Shown: positions 42,918 to 52,329, numbered from the stretch's first letter. The stretch is 64,000 bases of DNA from Trebonia sp050013875 (GCA_050013875.1 JBEKEK010000012.1:21112-85111); one strand, 5' to 3'. Notes: a model not told the origin generated them from the letters alone. Translations and numbers: made by a program.

Positions 42918-43337
42918 TTACGGGACCAGAACCCACGCGCGCGGGCCATTGACCTGGAAGGCGTACACGCCGCTGAGGCTGATCGTCTCCGGGCCGTCGA
43001 AGTTCCCGTTCGAGATGATGCTGCCGAGACTGCCGTCGGTGCTGCTCAGCGTGGCGTAGTAGCAGTCGTGTGCCTGCGATGCCAGCCCAAGCAGCGCGAC
43101 CCGGCGGTCACCGAGACGGGCGCAGAGCACCCCGGCGGGCAGCGACCCGATGAGCGTCCCCGCCGGATAACAAGCGACGAGCACACCGACTCCGGCTTTA
43201 GTCAGCCCGGCTGCCCGCGCGTAGTGCGGCAGCAGTGGTGTCAGCGCGGAGAAGAAGATTGTGTCGACCAGGACAAGGGCACACACGAAGGCAAGCAGGG
43301 GGCGCATCGACGGAACCTGCGACCGGTCCCCCGCCAT
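42918..43337 (-). pseudogene. truncated MFS transporter relic
   Basis: The frame starts like a transporter (PSMRPLLAFVCALVLVDTIFFSALTPLLPHYARAAGLTKAGVGVLVACYPAGTLIGSLPAGVLCARLGDRRVALLGL), giving only about two and a half helices and motif A. After LASQ it turns into unrelated sequence (HDCYYATLSSTDGSLGSIISNGNFDG...) that does not continue the fold. The remaining roughly nine helices are missing. This looks like a deletion that joined two unrelated genes. Confidence 0.65.
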
Positions 43338-43459
43338 GCGCGCTCCGTCTCAGCAGCCACGTCCCGTCAGCGGCACAGCACATGGCTCGCTGACCCCGCG
43401 TTCGTTCATTCGACAAGAGCCTATGTCCGATGTGTCCGGCGATCCAACGGGATGACGGG

Positions 43460-43901
43460 TTACCGCAATCCCAAGGCCCCGAGTGCGTCCTCGATTGATG
43501 ACACGTCCGGAAGCTTCGCGAGCCGCCGGGGCCACTGCTCCAGATCCCGCTGCCAAGCGGCCACGTAGTCCACGCACAGGTCCGCGGTGATCTCCCGGAG
43601 CACCTGTTGAGCGGCGCCAATCGCCTTGCTAACTTCCCCTCGCAGTGCAGGGCGCCGCAACTCCGGCAGGCGCTTGATGACCTGATCGAGCACCCGGTTC
43701 CGCTGCTCGAGGAACCGCTTCCAGTACTCCTCGTCCGCGGCCCCTGATGTCGTCGTCCACGAAGAAGATGCGTTCCCACCCCAGCATGCGCGCGAGCAGC
43801 AGGCCGGTATTCCGCTTGTTTATCGCTGGGTTTACCGGCGTTACAGCGTGCCGATATAGCCCTTGGAGGTGTGGCGTGCTGATCTCGACGATGAACGACA
43901 T
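43460..43901 (-). pseudogene. internally deleted glycosyltransferase-like gene
   Basis: Two pieces lie in different frames. From 43901 it reads MSFIVEISTPHLQGLYRH...NTGLLLARMLGWERIFFVDDDIRG, a typical glycosyltransferase segment with a D-D-D metal motif. One frame over, from about 43757, it reads AADEEYWKRFLEQRNRVLDQVIKRLPELRRPALRG...EDALGALGLR, a plausible C-terminus ending at a stop. The junction is at the GGGGCCGCGG run near 43750. The N-terminal part of the gene is missing too. Confidence 0.6.
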
Positions 43902-44583
43902 TCCTGGCTATGAGATAACCGAGGTGCTTGGAGAGGTGTTCGGCCTGACGGTGCGGAGCCGCAATATCGGTTCCCAGTTCGGTGCCGCCTTCAAGTCGAT
44001 GGCCGGCGGTGAACTGAAGGGAATGACGAAAAACCTGGTCAGCAGCCGCAACGAGGTAATCGAGCGGATGACGCAGGAGGCGCAGGCCCGCGGCGGCGAC
44101 GCCGTCGTGGCGTTCCGCTTCGACACCTCGGAGATGGGCCAGAACTGGACGGAGATCTGCGCCTACGGCACCGCGGTCAAGATCCAGAAGAAGTTAGGTC
44201 TTGGTGCGCTGAAACTGGATGAGGCGGCCTCAGGGCACAAGCTCGCAGAGCGCGCCGATGCCACTGGCCCGCAGGACTCTGCGGACAGCGGGCGACGGGC
44301 GGCTGATGACCGGCTTGACTCCGGCCGGCAGCCACCGGCCGGTGCCCGCGATCAGCCGCGAGCACGCGCAGTCCATGAAGGCGACCTGCGCGGCCTCGAA
44401 GATGAGCCGCCGCGGCCCGCTCTCCCGGATCCGCTCGAGCTGGCCGGACAGGAAGGCCGCGCTGGTCAGGTCGAACTCACCCCGGAGCAAGACGGTGACC
44501 GTCCCGCCGAGCATGATTGCCTCGAGAACCGGCTGCTGTGCAGGCGGATCGGCACACACGCGGCTACCTCGCTCTATGGCTGA
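43876..44583 (+). CDS. YbjQ-family (UPF0145) heavy-metal-binding-like protein with run-on C-terminus
   Basis: The first about 105 residues are a YbjQ/UPF0145 domain: ISTMNDIPGYEITEVLGEVFGLTVRSRNIGSQFGAAFKSMAGGELKGMTKNLVSSRNEVIERMTQEAQARGGDAVVAFRFDTSEM. The GTG start at 43876 follows GGAGG with a normal spacer. The family forms oligomers of unknown role. Family members end soon after the AYGTAVKI strand; here the frame runs on for about 130 residues that are antisense to the STAS gene, Arg/Pro-rich and probably meaningless. The true stop may have been lost. Confidence 0.65.
   Translation: MLISTMNDIPGYEITEVLGEVFGLTVRSRNIGSQFGAAFKSMAGGELKGMTKNLVSSRNEVIERMTQEAQARGGDAVVAFRFDTSEMGQNWTEICAYGTAVKIQKKLGLGALKLDEAASGHKLAERADATGPQDSADSGRRAADDRLDSGRQPPAGARDQPRARAVHEGDLRGLEDEPPRPALPDPLELAGQEGRAGQVELTPEQDGDRPAEHDCLENRLLCRRIGTHAATSLYG
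44230..44559 (-). CDS. STAS-domain anti-sigma factor antagonist
   Basis: A 109-residue STAS protein: GGTVTVLLRGEFDLTSAAFLSGQLERI..., PRRLIFEAAQVAFMDCACSRLIAGTGRWLPAG, SPAVRRVLRASGIGALCELV. The segment VAFMDCACSR replaces the usual FIDSSG, so the phosphorylatable serine is replaced by Cys/Ala. This suggests a non-phosphorylatable or altered antagonist. The start GTG 44559 (VCADPPAQQ) is chosen by length; GAGG lies upstream. Confidence 0.75.
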   Translation of the reverse strand: MCADPPAQQPVLEAIMLGGTVTVLLRGEFDLTSAAFLSGQLERIRESGPRRLIFEAAQVAFMDCACSRLIAGTGRWLPAGVKPVISRPSPAVRRVLRASGIGALCELVP

Positions 44584-44649
44584 GCGGCGCGTGCGGACCC
44601 GGCGGCCCCTTGGCCGCCAGGCCCGCACAGGCACCATCATGGTCGGCTG

Positions 44650-44805
44650 CTACCAGTAGTGCCGGCGGCCGGCCACCGCGTGGCCCATCGTTCCGAGTAG
44701 GGCCAGGATGAGGCCGATTACCAGCAGCACGATGCCGATCGTCCACAGAATCGCGAACTTGAGGACGAAACCGACGATGAGCAGGACTATGCCGAGAATG
44801 ATCAT
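44650..44805 (-). CDS. DUF6131-like two-helix membrane peptide
   Basis: A 51-residue hydrophobic protein with two helices (ILGIVLLIVGFVLKFAILW and IGIVLLVIGLILALLGTMG) ending HAVAGRRHYW. This matches the DUF6131 family of small actinobacterial membrane proteins; function is unknown. AGGAG lies six bases before the ATG. It is between the STAS gene and the GAF-ANTAR gene on the same strand. Confidence 0.8.
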   Translation of the reverse strand: MIILGIVLLIVGFVLKFAILWTIGIVLLVIGLILALLGTMGHAVAGRRHYW

Positions 44806-44971
44806 CGAAATCTCCTGTGCAGCAGATGATTTTCGGGCTATAGCCGACTGCTGTCAGGAGGCGTCTTCCGAATGCTTTGCACGGAGACGCGGAGACAAGG
44901 CCGACGTGACGTGGACCGCGTGGTTCTCGGCGGCTTCGTAACGGCGCAATCAGTATATAACATCCCTCGGT

Positions 44972-45679
44972 TCAGGGTTGCCGTACCGCGTCCTGCACGA
45001 TCTCGGCGCAGACCACGGCCAGCTTGCGGCGCTCCGACCGTGCCCTCGACCGGAGCAGGTCGTAGGCGGCGCGGGCGGAGATGCCCTGGGTGCCCATCAG
45101 GATCCCCTTGGCCTGCTCGATCACCTGCCGCGAGTTCAGCGCACCCTGCAGCTGGCCCGCCAGCTCGGTCTGCTGTTCCCCCTGGATGATGCTGGCGATC
45201 AGCAGCGCCGCGAGATCGGTGAACGCGAGCAGCGCCAGCTCGTTGGCCGGTGTCCACGGGCGGCTGCGCTCCGACAGCACCGCGACAACGCCGACCGCGT
45301 CCTGGTTGTAGGGCAGCGGGCTGGCGAGGACCGCCCGCACGTCTCGCTTCAGCGCGCCCTCGCAGAACAGCGGCCATCGGTCATCCCGCTCGAGGTCAGT
45401 GGCGCCGACCAGTTCCTTGGTATCGAACGCCTCGATGCACGGGCCTTCCTGGTGCCGGATCTGCAGGTCCTCCAGGTGCCCGAACCTGGCGTCCGAGGCG
45501 GCCACGCTGCGCAGGTGCTGCGCCTCGTCGGCGAGCATCAGGCCCGCTCCGTCGACGGCGAACATCGAGTGCGTCGTCTGCACGATCTCCCGGATCGCAT
45601 CCTGCACCCCCATCTCGCCGAACCGCAGCCTGCCCAGCTCGACGAGCGCGTGCCGCACGTCCTCCAGGGAAATATCCAT
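44972..45679 (-). CDS. GAF-ANTAR RNA-binding antiterminator
   Basis: A 235-residue protein. Residues 1-165 form a GAF domain (VQDAIREIVQTTHSMFAVDGAGLMLADEAQHLRSVAASD...QEGPCIEAF). From about residue 170 comes an ANTAR domain (LQGALNSRQVIEQAKGILMGTQGISARAAYDLLRSRARSERRKLAVVCAEIV). ANTAR proteins bind paired RNA hairpins and prevent termination; the GAF domain senses a signal. The ATG follows GAGGTGG. The target operon is not in the window as far as I can see. Confidence 0.9.
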   Translation of the reverse strand: MDISLEDVRHALVELGRLRFGEMGVQDAIREIVQTTHSMFAVDGAGLMLADEAQHLRSVAASDARFGHLEDLQIRHQEGPCIEAFDTKELVGATDLERDDRWPLFCEGALKRDVRAVLASPLPYNQDAVGVVAVLSERSRPWTPANELALLAFTDLAALLIASIIQGEQQTELAGQLQGALNSRQVIEQAKGILMGTQGISARAAYDLLRSRARSERRKLAVVCAEIVQDAVRQP

Positions 45680-46072
45680 GCTTCCACCTCATACCTGACG
45701 ACCACCCGCAGCACCTGCCCCGTGCTGAACGGGCCAACCGCGATCAGGCTGACCCGGACCCGGCCGAGCCCGCGCCCGCACCGCTGGTGGAAGAGGTAGG
45801 CGTCCGGTCAGCGCCACGGTCCGTTCCGGCTTGGGATTTCGATCTTTATTTGGAACGAACGGTTGCGCTGCCTCTACGGCCGGCCGGGAGCAAGTCATGG
45901 GCTGCACAATTCATGGCTTATAAGAAGACATGACCGCCTGGCAGTAGGTTATGGTACTCAATGGACATACGGAGGATCTCACATGTTAGCTAGCTATTAA
46001 TTCATATGTCAGAGCATTGTCGTGCAATTCGTGTTCTAGAGGATTGTCGTGCTATCCGCTAAGGAGGCGGCA
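45680..46072. other. non-coding divergent region
   Basis: About 390 bp between the ANTAR gene and the GH12 gene. It becomes AT-rich after 45920 and presumably holds the promoters for both; I saw no small gene and no clear hairpin. Confidence 0.4.
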
Positions 46073-46981
46073 GTGCAGCAGGCGGCGGCAAAACGCGGCG
46101 GAAAGCTCTCGTGCCTGAACTGGCTGATGCGCCGCGGCGGGATCGCCGGCAGATCACGGCTCCGGCCGCGCGCTGTTCCCGCCGTATCGGCGGTGCTGCT
46201 GCTCGCCACGCTGCCGGCTTCGGCGATGCGGGGCACCCCGGTGTACAACCGCCCGGTCTGCGGCTCCGCCTACGTGCCGGTCAACTTGGGCAAGGGGAAC
46301 TACTTCAACGTCATCAATGCCCCGGCGGGCAATACCTGCGTCACGGTCGAGCGCAACCGCCTGTCGTGGTATGTCTCGTCGTTCCGCCCGATTCCGCAGC
46401 ACTGGCAGTACCCGAACATCAGCAGCGGCATCGAGTGGGGCCGCTACACCTGCGACGACGGCCCGAGCGCGAACCCGTCGAGCCCCGGGAGCAAGTGCAT
46501 GCGCTACCCGGTGCGGGTGGACCGGGACGGGATGCCGGTGACCAGCGCGGCCGTCCACCCGCATATCAGCAACGGGAACGTGGCCTACGACATCTGGGTG
46601 AACAGGAAAGACGTCTCCCCGGCCAAGCTCGGCCAGCCGGACGGGGCGGAGGTCATGATCTGGATCGCCTACCCGGGCATCTCCGACAACGCGAACGCCA
46701 GGCACGTGGTCGTCGACGGCATTCACTGGGACGTGATGACCTGGGAGGCCCACAACCGGGCGGCCGGCACGTCATGGCGCTACGTCGCTTACCTGGCGCA
46801 CCAGCAGCGGGACAGTGTCTCCCGGCTGTGGTTGAACCCGTTCTTCAGGGACGCGGAGCGGGCCGGCGAAATGTCCCCGACGTGGTATCTCACGGCCATT
46901 GATTTCGGCGCGGAGATCAACCAGACGGTCCGCGGCCCAGGGTTCGACGTCACCCGCTACTCCCTCACGGGGGTGCGCTGA
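46073..46981 (+). CDS. secreted GH12-like glycoside hydrolase
   Basis: A 302-residue exported protein with a long N-terminus and signal region (RPRAVPAVSAVLLLATLPASA, about 32-51) and a GH12-like domain after it. The catalytic residues are conserved in position: GAEVMIW (E193, nucleophile) and LTAIDFGAEINQ (E281, acid/base), with AYDIWVN before. The sequence around differs from the GH12 at 555, so they are divergent paralogues, and a different glucan may be the substrate. The start is GTG 46073, five bases after AAGGAGG. Confidence 0.78.
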   Translation: MQQAAAKRGGKLSCLNWLMRRGGIAGRSRLRPRAVPAVSAVLLLATLPASAMRGTPVYNRPVCGSAYVPVNLGKGNYFNVINAPAGNTCVTVERNRLSWYVSSFRPIPQHWQYPNISSGIEWGRYTCDDGPSANPSSPGSKCMRYPVRVDRDGMPVTSAAVHPHISNGNVAYDIWVNRKDVSPAKLGQPDGAEVMIWIAYPGISDNANARHVVVDGIHWDVMTWEAHNRAAGTSWRYVAYLAHQQRDSVSRLWLNPFFRDAERAGEMSPTWYLTAIDFGAEINQTVRGPGFDVTRYSLTGVR

Positions 46982-47030
46982 CTTGCCCTCCCCGGGCCGC
47001 CGCCCAGCCCTTCAGTGTTCGCGCATTCGG

Positions 47031-48830
47031 TTACGGGGTGACGATCGGGAATTCATTGTCCGGGGTGTCGAGCAGGCCGATCAGGGTGGCGAGGGCCTGC
47101 TGGTTGCCGTCGGCCGTGATGCCGTCGAGGCGCTGGGTGGCGAGCATCCTCAGCAGGGCGGGCTTGGTGAGGGTAAGCCGGAGCTGGGCGGGCTGGTCGT
47201 CGGGCACGGTCTGGATCAGCGCGCCGTTGGACAGCTCAAGCCTGACCTGCTTCTTCAGGTCGGTGAAGTTCCAGTCGATAGACACGGTCTTGTCCCAGGC
47301 CTTCGGTCCGTTGATCCGGATGGCGAGGGAGTCGAAGACCTGGTCCACGCTCAGTGCCATCGACATGTCCCGATTGGTCGGGTCGAGCTTGGTCTTGGCC
47401 AGGTTGCCGCGCAGTTCCTCCGCGCCCTGGAGGTAGAAGTTACGCCAGGTGCCGTTCTCGGCGCCGTGGCCCAGCGAGACGTAGACGCCGGCCAGCAGCT
47501 CGCGTGCCTGGGAGTTGTCCGGGTCGGCGAAGACGACGTAGTTGAGCACCTGCGCGACCCAGCGCGGGTTGCCGGCCTCCGCCTTCGCCTTCTCGATGAC
47601 CGCGTCGGCGCCGCCCATGTACTCGACATGCTTCTTCGCCGCCTCGACCGGCGGGAGCTCCCACAGGTGCGCGGGGTTGCCGTCGAACCAGCCCATGTAG
47701 TGCTGGTAGATCGCCTTGACGTTATGGCTGACAGAGCCGTAGTAGCCGCGGGTGTTCCAGGCCTGCTCGAGCGCGGGCGGAAGCTCCATCATCTCGGCGA
47801 TCTCAATGCCGGTGTAGCCCTGGTTGAGGAACCGGAGCGTCTGGTCGTGCAGGTACGCGTACAGGTCTCGCTGCTGGGTCAGGAACGTCTTGATCTGCTG
47901 CCGTCCCCAGGTCGGCCAGTGGTGCGAGGCGAACAGCACGTCGGTTCCGCCGCCGAACAGCTCGATCGCCTCGGTCAGGTACCGCGCCCAGACGTGCGGG
48001 TTCCTGACCACCGCGCCGCGCAGCGTCAGCAGGTTATGCAGGTTGTGCGTCGCGTTCTCGGCCGCGCAGAGCGCTCGGGAGTCCGGGAAGTAAAAGTTCA
48101 TCTCCGAGGGTGCCTCGGTGCCGGGGGTGAGCTGGAAGACGATCCGCACCCCGTCGACCACTTCCTCCTGGCCGGTGCGGGTGATGTTCAGGGTGGGCGG
48201 GATCAGCGAGATCGTGCCAGTCGAGGTGGTGATGCCGAGCCCGGTGCCGATCTGCCCGGCTGGGCCCCGGTCAAGCTCGGCGCCGTACATGTAGACCGCG
48301 CGGCGGGTCATCGCCGTCCCCGCGTAGACGTTCTCGCTGACCGCGTGCTCCAGGAACCCGGCCGGGGCGATGATCGGGATGTCGGCGCCGTCCGGCACAA
48401 CCCCGCGCACGCCGCCGAAGTGGTCGCCGTGCGAGTGGGAGTAGATGACCGCCGTCACCGGCCGGTCGCCGCGCTGCTCGCGGTACAGGCTCAGGGCCGC
48501 CGCCGCGCACTCGGTCGAGATCAGCGGGTCGATGACGATGACCCCGGAGTCGCCCTCGACGAACGAGATGTTCGACAGGTCGAGGTCGCGTACCTGGTAG
48601 ATCCCGTCGGTGACCTGGAACAGGCCCTGCTTGGAACAGAGCTGGCCCTGCCGCCACAGACTCGGGTTGGCGGTGTCGGGGCACGGCCCGTCGAGGAACG
48701 CGTACGCGTCGCTGTTCCACACCACCCGGCCGTCAGCGGCCTTGATCACGCCCGGCGTCAGCGCGGCGACGAAGCCGCGCTCCGCGTTGTCGAAGTCGGC
48801 CCGGTCATGCAGCGATGGCAGTGTGCTCAT
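47031..48830 (-). CDS. SdsA1/BDS1-type alkylsulfatase (metallo-beta-lactamase fold)
   Basis: A 599-residue metallo-beta-lactamase-fold sulfatase. The zinc motif is IYSHSHGDHFGG (H-x-H-x-D-H), followed by APAGFLEHAVSENVYAG, the AENATHNLHNL site, the dimerisation part (YTGIEIAEMMELPPALEQAWNTRGYYGSVSHNVKAIYQHYMGW) and a C-terminal SCP2-like domain (DQVFDSLAIRINGPKAWDKTVSIDWNFTD). Members cleave primary alkyl sulfates such as SDS. There is no signal peptide. ATG 48830 after GGGGGAC is clearly preferable to the longer frame. Confidence 0.9.
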   Translation of the reverse strand: MSTLPSLHDRADFDNAERGFVAALTPGVIKAADGRVVWNSDAYAFLDGPCPDTANPSLWRQGQLCSKQGLFQVTDGIYQVRDLDLSNISFVEGDSGVIVIDPLISTECAAAALSLYREQRGDRPVTAVIYSHSHGDHFGGVRGVVPDGADIPIIAPAGFLEHAVSENVYAGTAMTRRAVYMYGAELDRGPAGQIGTGLGITTSTGTISLIPPTLNITRTGQEEVVDGVRIVFQLTPGTEAPSEMNFYFPDSRALCAAENATHNLHNLLTLRGAVVRNPHVWARYLTEAIELFGGGTDVLFASHHWPTWGRQQIKTFLTQQRDLYAYLHDQTLRFLNQGYTGIEIAEMMELPPALEQAWNTRGYYGSVSHNVKAIYQHYMGWFDGNPAHLWELPPVEAAKKHVEYMGGADAVIEKAKAEAGNPRWVAQVLNYVVFADPDNSQARELLAGVYVSLGHGAENGTWRNFYLQGAEELRGNLAKTKLDPTNRDMSMALSVDQVFDSLAIRINGPKAWDKTVSIDWNFTDLKKQVRLELSNGALIQTVPDDQPAQLRLTLTKPALLRMLATQRLDGITADGNQQALATLIGLLDTPDNEFPIVTP

Positions 48831-49100
48831 GATGTCCCCCTGATGTGTGCATCCATGACCCGCGATAGCTGCGCAGCGAGCAGAACATCGGCATGCGCAA
48901 TTCAGAACCTCGTTCCGACTACACGTTCTGTTTCCATGTAAGCACGCTAAGTAACCTAGATCCATCGCCACCGCCCGCGCGAAGCCAGTCATTGACCGAC
49001 CGTCGCTGAGGTGAGCCAGCGTGATCGCCAGTGGGCAGGCTAATCTGGTCGGGAAAGTCCGGAATGTACACGCCCGTGTCGAAGCGCTAAGGAGCGTGCC

Positions 49101-49931
49101 ATGCCGCAGGACTCACCGGGGGCCACCAAGGATGGCGGCGCCGGCCAGCTCCCCGACCTGGACACGAGCGTCGCCAACGCGGCCCGGATGTGGAACTACT
49201 GGATCGGCGGCAAGGACAATTTCCTGGCCGACCGTGCGGCCGGGGACCACGTGCTCGAGGCTATGCCGGCGCTGCCGCTGGTCGCGCGGAGCCTGCGCCG
49301 CTTCCTGACCACCACCGTGGATGAGCTCACGGCGGCGGGTGTCCGCCAGTTCCTTGACATCGGAACCGGTCTGCCTACCGCCGACAACACCCACGACGTG
49401 GCGCAGCGAGCCGCACCCGAGTCGCGGATCGTCTACGTGGACCACGACCCGGTCGTGATCAGGCATGCGCAGGCCCTGCTCACCAGCAGCCCGGCCGGGA
49501 AGACGGACTATATCCAGGCCGACCTGCGGGACTGGGCGACGATCTCGGCCGCCGCACAGCAGACGCTGGACTTCAGCCGGCCGGTCGCCGTGCTGCTGAT
49601 CGCGGTGGTGCATTTCCTTCTCGACGAAGAGGACCCGCACCGGCTGATCTCCGCGATCATGGCCGATCTCGCCCCCGGCAGCTACCTGGTCATCGCGCAT
49701 GCCGCCAGCGACATCGAGGCTGGCACGGCGGCGGCGATGGCCCGCAGCTACAACGCCACCTCGTCACTCACGATCACCCCGCGCGACCGGGCAACGGTGT
49801 CCCGGTTCTTCGACGGCCTGGAGATGACCGGCCGGGGTTTGCTGCCGCTCGCCCAGTGGTGGGGAACCGGCCCGGCTGTCACCAGCGGCTCCGGGCTCAG
49901 CTGCTATTGCGGTATCGCACGGAAGCCGTAG
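49101..49931 (+). CDS. DUF574 SAM-dependent methyltransferase
   Basis: A 276-residue member of the actinobacterial Methyltransf_19 (DUF574) family. It has the hallmark DTSVANAARMWNYWIGGKDNFLADR, then motif I QFLDIGTGLPTADNTHDVAQ and RIVYVDHDPVVIRHAQALL. The family is widespread in Streptomyces-type genomes; substrates are unknown. The ATG is preceded by AAGGAGCGTGCC. The gene is monocistronic. Confidence 0.9.
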   Translation: MPQDSPGATKDGGAGQLPDLDTSVANAARMWNYWIGGKDNFLADRAAGDHVLEAMPALPLVARSLRRFLTTTVDELTAAGVRQFLDIGTGLPTADNTHDVAQRAAPESRIVYVDHDPVVIRHAQALLTSSPAGKTDYIQADLRDWATISAAAQQTLDFSRPVAVLLIAVVHFLLDEEDPHRLISAIMADLAPGSYLVIAHAASDIEAGTAAAMARSYNATSSLTITPRDRATVSRFFDGLEMTGRGLLPLAQWWGTGPAVTSGSGLSCYCGIARKP

Positions 49932-50009
49932 CGAACGCGGTGGGCCGGCGTCACCGGGCGGCCCTGGCCCCCGGCATCGGCTTGGTAACGGTGTGCACCC
50001 GCAGACGGC

Positions 50010-50711
50010 GTGATGCGTCTACCTAACGTGAGAGTTGCCCCCGCTTGCGCCGCCCTCGCTGTCCTGGCCGTCGCCGGCTGCTCAGCGAGCCAGTCTCTGT
50101 CCGCTTCAGCGCTGTCCGGGACCGGCTCGTCGCGATCATCGGACGCTCCCGTCTCGTCGACGGCTCCGTCTTCATCTTCGGCTGGCACGTCATCCCCGGC
50201 CGTACCGGCGCGGTCCCCGGATGCGACCGGGGCCGGCACCGCGACAGCGGCCGCGTCACCCGGCGGTACCGCCGGCGGTACCGCAGGCGGCACCGCGACC
50301 ACCGACGGGAACATCACGATCGCCGCGGCCGGAAACATGCGGCCAGGGCCGGTCAAGATCACCCCCGTCTACTGCGGGGCGCTGTCAGCCGCCCAGCGGG
50401 CGCAGTTCCATACGACCGCGACCGGGGGCCTGATCTACCGGTCCGCCAACCGATCGAACTCGGCCGTCGAGGCGAAGCTCCTTGTCGAGTTCACCGACGG
50501 GGCCACGGTGGTCGGGGAGAACTACACCGGGACCGTGCCTGAGCTTCCCGCCGGCCAGTCCGCGCAGGAGGAAATCGATGCCATCGGCATCTCCGGCCAG
50601 AACCTGAAATTCACTGGCTGCGACGTCGAGAGCTACACGGTCGCGACGAACCTCGGGGTGGATCCGGTCAGCTACGCGGGCTTACGCTCGGGGCATGGCC
50701 GTAACGCATGA
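50010..50711 (+). CDS. secreted lipoprotein of unknown function
   Basis: A 233-residue lipoprotein. The signal ends in LAVLAVAGC (lipobox L-A-V-A-G-C, about residues 19-24). A Ser/Thr/Ala/Gly-rich linker follows to about residue 105, with four repeats of G-G-T-A. The C-terminal domain (NITIAAAGNMRPGPVKITPVYCGALSAAQRAQF...) has two cysteines that could form a disulfide. The function is unknown. The start is GTG 50010 or ATG 50013. Its last 17 bases overlap the AidB-like gene. Confidence 0.7.
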   Translation: MMRLPNVRVAPACAALAVLAVAGCSASQSLSASALSGTGSSRSSDAPVSSTAPSSSSAGTSSPAVPARSPDATGAGTATAAASPGGTAGGTAGGTATTDGNITIAAAGNMRPGPVKITPVYCGALSAAQRAQFHTTATGGLIYRSANRSNSAVEAKLLVEFTDGATVVGENYTGTVPELPAGQSAQEEIDAIGISGQNLKFTGCDVESYTVATNLGVDPVSYAGLRSGHGRNA

Positions 50712-52329
50712 GGTGTTCAACCAGCCCCCGCCGCTGATCGACTACGACGTGGCCGACGACCCCGCGCTGCTTGACGCGCTGGCGCGCGAGGAGGCCGGCT
50801 GGGCGGCCGACGACGTGCGGGCCCTGGGCCAGCTGGCCGGCTCGGCGGAGGCCCGCGAGTGGGGCCGCCTGGCGAACGAGCACGAGCCGCGGCTGCACAC
50901 CCATGACCGGTTCGGCAGCCGGATCGACGAGGTGGAGTTCCACCCCGCCTGGCATTCGCTGATGCGGGTGGCGGTCTCCCGCGGCCTGCACGCCGCGCCG
51001 TGGGCATCGCCGCGGGCGGGCGCGCACGTGGCGCGCGCGGCCGGGTTCTACGTATGGGGCAGCACCGACGCCGGCCACACCTGCCCGATCTCGATGACGT
51101 ACGCGTCTGTTCCCGCGCTCAGGCATTCACCCGGACTCGCGGCTCAGTACGAGCCGCTGCTGACCGCGACCGTGTACGACCCCGGCCTGCGGCCGCCGCT
51201 CACCAAGCGCGGCCTGCTGGCCGGCATGTCGATGACCGAGAAGCAGGGCGGCTCCGATGTCCGCGCGAACACCACCCGCGCCGTCACCGCGGGCGACGGC
51301 GGCTACCGCCTGACCGGCCACAAGTGGTTCACCTCGGCCCCGATGAACGACCTGTTCCTCGTCCTCGCCCAGTCTCCGGACGGGGCCGGGCTCTCCTGCT
51401 TCCTGCTGCCGAGGGTCAATCCGGACGGTTCTCATAACGACCTGTCGTTCCCCCGGCTGAAAGACAAGCTCGGCAACCGGTCCAATGCCTCGGCCGAAGT
51501 GGAGTACGGCGAAGCCTCGGCCTGGCTGGTGGGGGCGGCGGGCCGTGGCGTCCAGACCATCATCGACATGGTGAACATGACCCGGCTGGACTGCGTGCTC
51601 GGCACCGCGACGGGAATGCGCTCGGCGGTCGTGGCGGCGGCGCATCACTGTCACTACCGGTCGGCGTTCGGCCGCCTGCTCATCGACCAGCCGGCCATGG
51701 CCAACGTGCTGGCCGACCTCGCGGTCGAGTCAGAGGCCGCCACCGTCGTCGCCTTCCGGCTGGCCGGCGCGACCGACCGGGCGGTGCGCGGCTCGGAGTC
51801 GGAGACGGCGTTCCGGCGGCTGGCGCTGGCGGCGACCAAGTACTGGGTCTGCAAGCGGGCGCCGGGGCACTCGGCCGAGGCGCTTGAGTGCCTGGGCGGC
51901 AACGGCTACGTCGAGGATTCCGGCATGCCCCGGCTGTACCGGGAGGCGCCGCTTGCCTCCATCTGGGAAGGCTCAGGGAACGTGGCGGCGCTCGACGTGG
52001 TCCGGGTCCTCGACCGGTCGCCGTCAAGTGTTTCCGCGCTGCTCGACGAGCTCTCCCTCGCCGCGGGCGCGGATCAGCGGCTCGACGACGCTATCGCCCG
52101 GCTGCGCAAGGAACTGGCCGATCCGTCCGAGCAGCACGCCCGCCGGCTAGCCGAGGCCATCGCCCTCTGCCTGCAAGGAGCGCTGCTGGTGCGGCACGCT
52201 CCGGCGGCGGTCGCCGACGCGTTCTGCGCGTCCCGGCTGGGCGGCGACTGGGGCAACGTTTACGGGACCCTGCCGCCCGCGCTCGACTTCGCCTCCATCA
52301 TCGAGCGCGTCACCCCGAAGATCGGCTAG
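50695..52329 (+). CDS. aidB: AidB-like acyl-CoA dehydrogenase
   Basis: A 544-residue acyl-CoA dehydrogenase-fold flavoprotein of the AidB subfamily. GMSMTEKQGGSDVRANTTRAV is the AidB signature, followed by LTGHKWFTSAPMNDLFLVLAQ, CFLLPRV and NRSNASAEVEYGEASAWLVG. Near the C-terminus are ECLGGNGYVEDSGMPRLYREAPLASIWEGSGNV, then a longer C-terminal region as in AidB. E. coli AidB is part of the adaptive response to alkylation and binds DNA; the exact role here is inferred. Begins inside the lipoprotein gene. Confidence 0.85.
   Translation: MAVTHEVFNQPPPLIDYDVADDPALLDALAREEAGWAADDVRALGQLAGSAEAREWGRLANEHEPRLHTHDRFGSRIDEVEFHPAWHSLMRVAVSRGLHAAPWASPRAGAHVARAAGFYVWGSTDAGHTCPISMTYASVPALRHSPGLAAQYEPLLTATVYDPGLRPPLTKRGLLAGMSMTEKQGGSDVRANTTRAVTAGDGGYRLTGHKWFTSAPMNDLFLVLAQSPDGAGLSCFLLPRVNPDGSHNDLSFPRLKDKLGNRSNASAEVEYGEASAWLVGAAGRGVQTIIDMVNMTRLDCVLGTATGMRSAVVAAAHHCHYRSAFGRLLIDQPAMANVLADLAVESEAATVVAFRLAGATDRAVRGSESETAFRRLALAATKYWVCKRAPGHSAEALECLGGNGYVEDSGMPRLYREAPLASIWEGSGNVAALDVVRVLDRSPSSVSALLDELSLAAGADQRLDDAIARLRKELADPSEQHARRLAEAIALCLQGALLVRHAPAAVADAFCASRLGGDWGNVYGTLPPALDFASIIERVTPKIG

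Noticed and set aside
46899..48941. 680-codon + strand open frame opposite the alkylsulfatase
   Set aside because: Composition is typical of an antisense frame; the minus frame has the zinc motif and full family length.
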